Shown here one piece after another: positions 57,475 through 64,000 of a stretch of 64,000 bases of DNA (position 1 is its first letter; the number at the start of each line of letters is the position of its first letter). The DNA is from Zonotrichia leucophrys gambelii (lineage: Eukaryota; Chordata; Aves; Passeriformes; Passerellidae). The notes below the pieces were generated by a model, which did no database searches, was not told the origin of the DNA, and was given only the letters and a program-made list of their open reading frames with translations. The DNA lies in contig NC_088179.1 of NCBI RefSeq assembly GCF_028769735.1, positions 1,426,001 to 1,490,000 on the forward strand. The letters run 5' to 3'. Both the position numbers and the translations under genes were made by a program.

Positions 57475-60400
57475 CTGAAAGATGAGAAAAGGAGAGGTGA
57501 TGCATCAGCCAGACAAGCTGGAATCCAGCAGGCTGTGTCATTGGGCAGCACAACTGAGTACCCTGAGAACAGAGAAGGGCCCTAACAGAGCTTCTCCTCC
57601 AACCAGCTCTACCCACACTCTCAGGACTGAGCCCTAGCCATGAAGGCAGAAGGAGGAACCTCCCCTTGCCCCTTCATGCTGGAGAACTGGTCTGGGCCCC
57701 AATGGCAGTCTCACCTGGAAGCAAAGCTGGGTCTCTTTCTGAATCCTCAAGGTGTCACAGTGCCATTCATAAGTTTTCCTCCCAGCTGGCATTGCTTACA
57801 CAAACCCTAAGCTGCCAAAGCCCTGGTGAGATGAAGCAGGGCTGCCAGCACATGCCAAGCCTGCCCAGGGACATCCCTGGTGGTGGCAGCCAGGCTGGCT
57901 CTGGGCACAGCCAGAGCTCAGGTGAGTGTCAGGAACAGGCACATCTTCCTGGGGACTCCAAGGCAGTGCTTTTTAACCAAGGCCAACATTATCTGGGCTT
58001 CTCAGCCCATTTGCTTACTTGGGCGTGCATCCTGCTCTTGTTCCAGCATAAACAACAGAGTGCTTTTACACCCCTGGTTCAGTGGTCTCAGATGTGACAG
58101 AAATGTGACTCTTGCTACACACAGCAGGGTAGGAATGACAGATCTGACTCCTCCCTTACCAGCATCTTTAGGTATTTCCATCATCCCAACTGCCAGCTAC
58201 CTTCAGGCTGAGACTGCACAGTAGGGAACTCATAGCAGGATTGGCCTGATCCAATTAATAGATTTACACAAGCAACTTTAATCATCATTGAAGTTAGTCA
58301 GAGGAAAAATAATTTAAATAATAATTTTAATTTCCATTACACTTGTACTTTTAGGGTCTTTTTGAAGCAAACCTGATTAAACTATTCTTTAAATCTAAAT
58401 TACTACTTTTTTTTTTTTGGTGATGTGTGATAAGCTCTAGTTGGAAAGAAACCGTTATTCAATTAAAATCAAACAGCATGCATTTAGGTACATAAATTAC
58501 CCTCATGGTGCTAGAAGCTCCTGAAAAATGCATACTGCATGTACAAAGTTTTACTAAACAAAGTATTTTTGAGGGAATGGCGCTGACTGCAATTAAAGAT
58601 CTCTAAAATTGTAGAACTAGTAAAGCTCAGATCCATAAATCTTGCTTATATTCACAGACTGAGAATGGCCATACAAGCTTTCCTATATTAATAACCTCTC
58701 ACTGGTTTCTCAGATTTGAATGAAGCTAAAACTTAACAGGTGAACTGACCAAGTGAAAAGAACCCTGTGCATCTGCTCCACAGGTTGCTAACACTGAAAA
58801 TTCCTGTGCTATTTTAACAAAGCAACACTGAACATTAATAGCCTGGCCTTCTCCAGCCCCTACAATGTGCTGCTTAACAGATTTGATCAAAGAGATTTTT
58901 GTTTTTAAAAGACTATGAGCAAACTAGGTGTTAGCAGAAGTCTGGTTTAATTACTTATGCAGAAGTAGAAAGTAAAAATCCGTTATCTGGAATGTTGAAT
59001 AAAAACTGGTTTTCAAATGACCTTTGGGCAGAAATTTGTTCTTATTCAACATGACTGGGTGGGAAGTTTGTATCTCCAACCATTTTCACTGGGATCCCTC
59101 CATCTCTCAAATGACTGGTCATGCACCTTCCCCACCAAAACTGGATTTCTCCCGACAGACACCAGGTATCAGGGCATCAAAGTCACCTATGACCTTGCAA
59201 TGGGGGGGTTCTCAATAGGGAAAAAAGACAAAAGCTGATCCCATCACACTGATAAAAAGAGATGCTGCACTCACCTGCAACAGAAACAAAACACAAAGTT
59301 TCTCTGATGAGAGGAATCTAAAAGCTCTTCCCTACCTTAATGTATCACTCCAAACACTGCTGGTTGCCCATTCACAAGTTAATTAAACTGAGCTCAAACT
59401 CCCCTCCTCGTACAATCACTGTTCTTTCCTGTGTGACAAGAGACACGAACTGAACAATTTGCTCAGCAATTGAGGTAAGACATGCAGCTTTGCTCTCACC
59501 ATCAGGAGGAAGAAAACACCAACAAACACAGCCCAATTTGTCAATTCAAGGCAAAATTACTTTCTTTGTTTTGCTACAAGAGAAACAAGATATATATCTC
59601 CCTGTCAAAAAATTGGAGACTGCTCTCAGAAAAGTCAGAGCTAATTAAGGGCTGATGAACTGTTACTTCTCACCCAAGTGAGGGAACACTGATTACAGTC
59701 AATTCATCTGTGGCTGGTTCTAACAAAGTTCTTCTAGATTTCACACACTGAGGGAAGAAAAAATCTACAGTAGCCAGGGAAAATTAATTAGCAATTAAGT
59801 CTACACGTGTTTGTGATGAATGGCTGACCTGGCAGGGAATTTAAATGCCCATTTTGCAGCATCAGAAGGTAGCACGAAGTGAGGTTTGTCAAAAGGGATG
59901 CAATGTCCTTGTTCCTTAGTACAGTATCAGCTGAGCTCTCCCAGGAACACTGCATCTTCTCCTGAACACCCTGCCTGCTGATGTCCAGCCTTGTAATGCG
60001 TTCAGGCACGTGTCACAGATTAAGGATGTGCAGGGCCTTGGGATCAGACAACTTGCTGAGGCACAGTTTGGGCTCTACCTTGATTTCAGGTAGAGGGAAT
60101 GATTTATTTGAGGGGGAGCAGCCCATTATCTGCAGCCATGGAGGGTGGGGGACCCTCAGGTGATGGGGAGCTCCAAGTCTCCACTGCTGCTACCAGGAGA
60201 TCCCAGTAACAGGGCCAGCAGGTCCCTTTGGATCTTTTGGATATCCCTTTGGATGTGTCAGCTCCCACCTGGCCACCACTGCAGGGTCTACCCTGGCTCC
60301 CATGAGCCCATGGAGCAGCTTCACCCAGGTCACAGCTGGACACAGCCCTGAGCCCCTGAGCTCTGGTGCCACCACGTTCTCTGTGCCAGCAGCAGGCTCG

Positions 60401-63400
60401 AGCCATGAACTGCAGCACAGGGCTTTGTCACCTTGGGAATGGCAGGGATGGAAGGGAAGGGCTCAGTGGCACTGCAGCACAGGGCTCTGTCACCTTGGGA
60501 ATGGCAGGGATGAAGGAAAGGGCTCAGTGGCACTGCAGCACAGGGCTCTGTCACCCTGGGAATGGCAGGGATGGAAGGAAAGGGCTCAGTGGCACTGCAG
60601 CACAGGGCTCTGTCACCCTGGGAATGGCAGGGATGCAGGGAAAGGCTCCCAAGGAGCCAGTGCTGCAGCTCTAAAGCCCTTCTGGCTCCAGGAGGCACCA
60701 CTGCCCTGCCATGCCTGGGGGCAGCAGCACAGCTGAGGTGGTTCTGCAGAGGGTCCTCCCCTCTGAAAGGACAGATTTGCTTCCACTCTGAGTCACAAGA
60801 AAGCAGCTACAGATTCTGTAGACCTGTGCTGAAAAACTCATGGCTGTTCTCGGCCTCTTGGAGCCTTGGGAATTTGACAGTACCAGCCAGAGACACATCC
60901 ATGCAAGTCACCTGCTAAATCCATGACTGCCCTTCCCCTCTTTCAAGAAGTTCCCTTCAGGAGCCACTGCCAGGTGAGTCCTTCCTCAGCCCTGCCAGCT
61001 GAGGGACACAACAGCGCCAAGCCCAGCAGATGGCTTTCAACACCAGTACTTCAGACAAGTCAAACTCAATTTTCCCTGGGCCAATGCAAGGCACGGCTCC
61101 TCAACCAAGGCTGCTCCTACATGAAACATCACCTTTCACACCCTTTTGTTGCAAAGTATTCAAAAGAAAAATAAAATGAAATGGAAGTCTGTTTTATTAC
61201 TATTATTATTGCTTCTCACTTCCAGGCTCAGAAACAAGACAACTGGCTTTGCTCAAAGGAAATTTGTCTTTTGGCAGAGGCCAGGCCTCAAGAACTCTGC
61301 CTCAAATGCAAAGATGCCAGAAGTTATGAGTAAAGAAATGAAAGGTTTCTACAACCAAAACAATTCTGACACCTTGGCTTTCTCTTGCTGTTGTAGTGAC
61401 AAAAACTTACTTCTCAGAGAATTAAGTTTTCAACCAGAATCTATAACCTTTGCATTCAAGAGAGATTGCAAATCCCCACCCATTTCCCTGCTTCGCAGCT
61501 TCCCAGCTTCCCAGGGTTCGCAGCTCATATTTTCACAGTTTCCACATTTTCACAACTCTGGATTCAAATTGGGAAGCTGTGAACAGCACGGCAGGGAGCG
61601 GCAGCTCCTCTCTGAAGAGAGAAAGTTTTGAGTTTCTCCTTCCTCAGCCCCCCTCTATCTATCCAAGCTCTCTGCTACCATTTGATCACTCAACATCTGG
61701 AACACTCTGGGGTTTCTCCAACTAATCCAGTGATGGAATGGGAATGGATGCAGGAGGGAAAGAGATCACTGAAGGAAGACCCAAATGCTCTTTAGGCAGG
61801 CAGCAGAGCTGGCTTCCTTCAAGCCCCATCAATTCTGAGAGGCATGCTAGAGGAAATACGAGAAATGGAGAAAGGTGACTGAATTTCAATCTCAATATTA
61901 TTAAAATTTTAAGCAGAAAGCTATAGTACAAAATGTCTTAAAACAGGAAAGGGTTAAGACTGGAGGAACACCAATGGTGTTCTTGTGAAAATGCTGTGGA
62001 AGTTTTGCAGCAATGGGTGAAATGAAAACCCTCCTGCTGCCCAGACAGTTTTGCTGTGAGCTGGTTTGCTCAGGTGAGCTCTGTTTGTGGTCTGAGGGCC
62101 TTGCTGTGAACTGCCAGGACAGATGGAGGTGGGGCAACACCATGAGGAGGAGGAAGTGTCAGATCTTCAGTTTGGAGGATCAATTTCTCAGTTTTGAGTG
62201 AGCACATGAGCCTCTGGTGGAATTCATGCAGGGCTAGAGCCACGGAGCTCAGGAGGAAGGCTGGGCAAGCACTCTGTGAACAAACTGTGGTGTGTCAGGA
62301 CTGGACTGAAACAGGAGAGGAAATGCAGCTGCTTCTGTGCTGTCCTGAACCCCAGCCAGAGCACGGAAAGAAAGAGATGGAGGTGTCTGCTACAGCAGAG
62401 CTCCTGCTCAGTGCCAGCCCTGCTGGTCTGAGGAAGAGTCTTTCCCTGGGCTGAGCTCCCTTTAATGCCCTGCTGCACTTCCCAACACCAGTTTGCCTCT
62501 CCAGGTGGTTCTAATGCTGTTTTTCAGTTAACCTACTATTAGGAGGGAATAATTCAGCAACAGGTTTGAGCCATTAAAATCCAAATCTAATGCATTCATG
62601 CCTATTTTATTCACTTCAGCAAATACAATGACACTTTATTTATAAAATTGTTATTACTAATTTAAGCACTAGCCATGGCTGTGCTGAAGAGCTGATATCA
62701 ATCCAAGAGGAGTGATTGACTCTGGTTCACACCTTGGCTGTGTCCTTCCACAGGAAATAACCCCAGTGAGACTGAGTGACTTAGCTCCACGTGCAGACAG
62801 CCCTGGATGCAGCAATGCTGGTGCCATTTTCCTCTCTCCTCACAGCTCCACACTCCTGTAAAACTGCTGCTCTGGGGCTGTGTCCTCAGTCCTGAGCCCT
62901 CTTGGAGAACACAATCCCTCTCTGCTCTCTTCTGGATCACTCCCATGTACATCCCTCCCAATGCCCCTGCTTGGTGGCTGTGACCAAAGAGGCATCAGGA
63001 TAAACCAAGAATCAGATTGAAAACAAAAAAAAAGCCCCCAAAAATGGAGATTAAACCAGCTTTTCCCGAGAAGTCAAAGGATGAGTGGTGTGAATGAATG
63101 TGCTGGGAGGCAAGAATTATGAATGTGCTAGGATGCATGAATTATGATGCCTTCAGGTAATACAACTTCAAAACTTTCAGGATTTGCTCCAAAGAGCCAC
63201 TTGACTGATATTTCCTCTGCACAGTGTGTCCTGGGAGTGTGTGCTGAGAGCTGGGTGGGAACACAGAACTGAAGAGATGTTGTGGGTCAATGAGACACCA
63301 AGTGCCAGCTCTGCCATGGAAGATCAGTTTTGTACTCTCCTAAAGCTGCTCAGTGCACAGCACAAAAGCACTTCAAGATTTTGACCTCAGTCCTGCTAGA

Positions 63401-64000
63401 AGGTTGGTCCAGGGCACCTCCTCTGATAGGAGGATTTCTTTTCTCAATTTCTGGTCAAAGTTCCTTCTTTATCCACTTGGTCTTTGCCAATATGGTGCTG
63501 TAGTTCAATTGCTGGGCATTTTTTCCTGGAGTTCACTCTTTGAGACATTTACTCACCAAGTCTCACACTTTCTCAGCATCCATGCTGCCTTCCTACACAA
63601 ATGAAGGTACTTTCCCCTCTTTACACTTGACAGGCTCTCCAGTCCTCTGGATCACTCCACTAGCACCTCTTGTGCTTGGCATTAACTCTTCCTAGGTGTA
63701 GGTGGTCAGAAGCACAAAGAACAACTCCTTTCCTTCACTGGCAATAACACTGTGAATACTGCAAGGACTGCACTTGCCTTTTTTAGGAACACATCACATT
63801 AGCATTTCACAGACTCTCTGCCACCAACTGGTACATTCCTAATTCTCCCCCTTGCTATTTCCAACCAATTAATCCCTAGCTGTATGCCTAACTCTGAAAT
63901 ATTGAATTTCATCCTATTTCTATTATTTTGGTTGTCATGGTTATCCACTATCCTCTTCAATAGTGACAACTTTTCCCAGCACTGTGCCACCAATTAATCT
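57475..64000. other. GPC1 intron 2 (partial)
   Basis: At least 6.5 kb without a recognisable exon on either strand. I looked on the minus strand for GPC1 exon 2 (motif ICPQGYTCC) and for the exon 1 signal peptide without success. It contains a 61-bp tandem array at 60413-60650 and otherwise mixed AT-rich and GC-moderate DNA. Confidence 0.6.
60413..60650. repeat. ~61-bp minisatellite, ~3.8 copies
   Basis: Four tandem units starting CAGCACAGGGCTCTGTCACC, followed by TGGGAATGGCAGGGATG, and ending GCTCAGTGGCACTG. Units 2 and 3 are nearly identical, suggesting recent expansion. The open frames here on both strands are repeat artefacts. Confidence 0.92.

Noticed and set aside
60302..60736. 144-codon plus- and 123-codon minus-strand repeat proteins
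   Set aside because: Produced by the 61-bp tandem array whose unit keeps a frame open; no start context or similarity.
57475..64000. Possible mir-149, which lies in GPC1 intron 1 in human
   Set aside because: I looked for the mature sequence on the minus strand and did not see it. Intron 1 is probably outside the window.
1..64000. CRISPR arrays, operons, phage or plasmid features
   Set aside because: The direct repeats are minisatellites without spacer structure, and the gene architecture is vertebrate.

Overview
The window is nuclear DNA from a bird, probably a passerine. It has split genes with GT-AG introns, CpG-island first exons, CR1 LINE fragments with typical avian 3' tails, and two near-identical 385-bp solo LTRs with clean 6-bp target duplications. 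There are no operons, CRISPR arrays or prokaryotic signals. Gene identities come from matching translated exons to remembered vertebrate families; no search was run.

Layout, left to right. (1) 1-4830: the 5' part of PARL (mitochondrial rhomboid protease) on the minus strand, exons 1-4, with its CpG-island promoter at about 4160-4800 and a 13-copy minisatellite beginning at the exon 3 acceptor. The remaining exons lie left of the window. (2) 4831-6547: two CR1 fragments in opposite orientation. (3) 9215-22404: a plus-strand claudin gene of the CLDN10/CLDN15 group. It has two alternative first exons (1a and 1b, 3.9 kb apart), each spliceable in the same phase to shared exons 2-5, predicting 225- and 224-residue isoforms. 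(4) 23938-25363: DUSP28, minus strand, two exons, tail-to-tail with the claudin. (5) about 28.8-64 kb: the 3' part of GPC1 (glypican-1), minus strand. The exons matching human exons 3-9 are spread over 25 kb; exons 1-2 lie to the right of the window. Most of the DNA beyond 41.6 kb is GPC1 intron 3 (15.5 kb) and intron 2, with LTRs and tandem repeats.

The four genes do not form one pathway. PARL acts at the inner mitochondrial membrane, the claudin would form paracellular pores at tight junctions, DUSP28 is an atypical small phosphatase, and GPC1 is a GPI-anchored heparan-sulfate proteoglycan. The order is informative: PARL is on human 3q27, while DUSP28 and GPC1 are neighbours on human 2q37, so the window spans a junction that is broken in human, with the claudin sitting at it.

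The most interesting points are: the claudin's CLDN10-like alternative-first-exon design joined to a CLDN15-like body; the opposite charge of the two first-exon pore segments; a short in-frame, stop-free intron in the same gene; and repeated expansion of tandem repeats right at splice acceptors (PARL exon 3, GPC1 exons 4 and 9).
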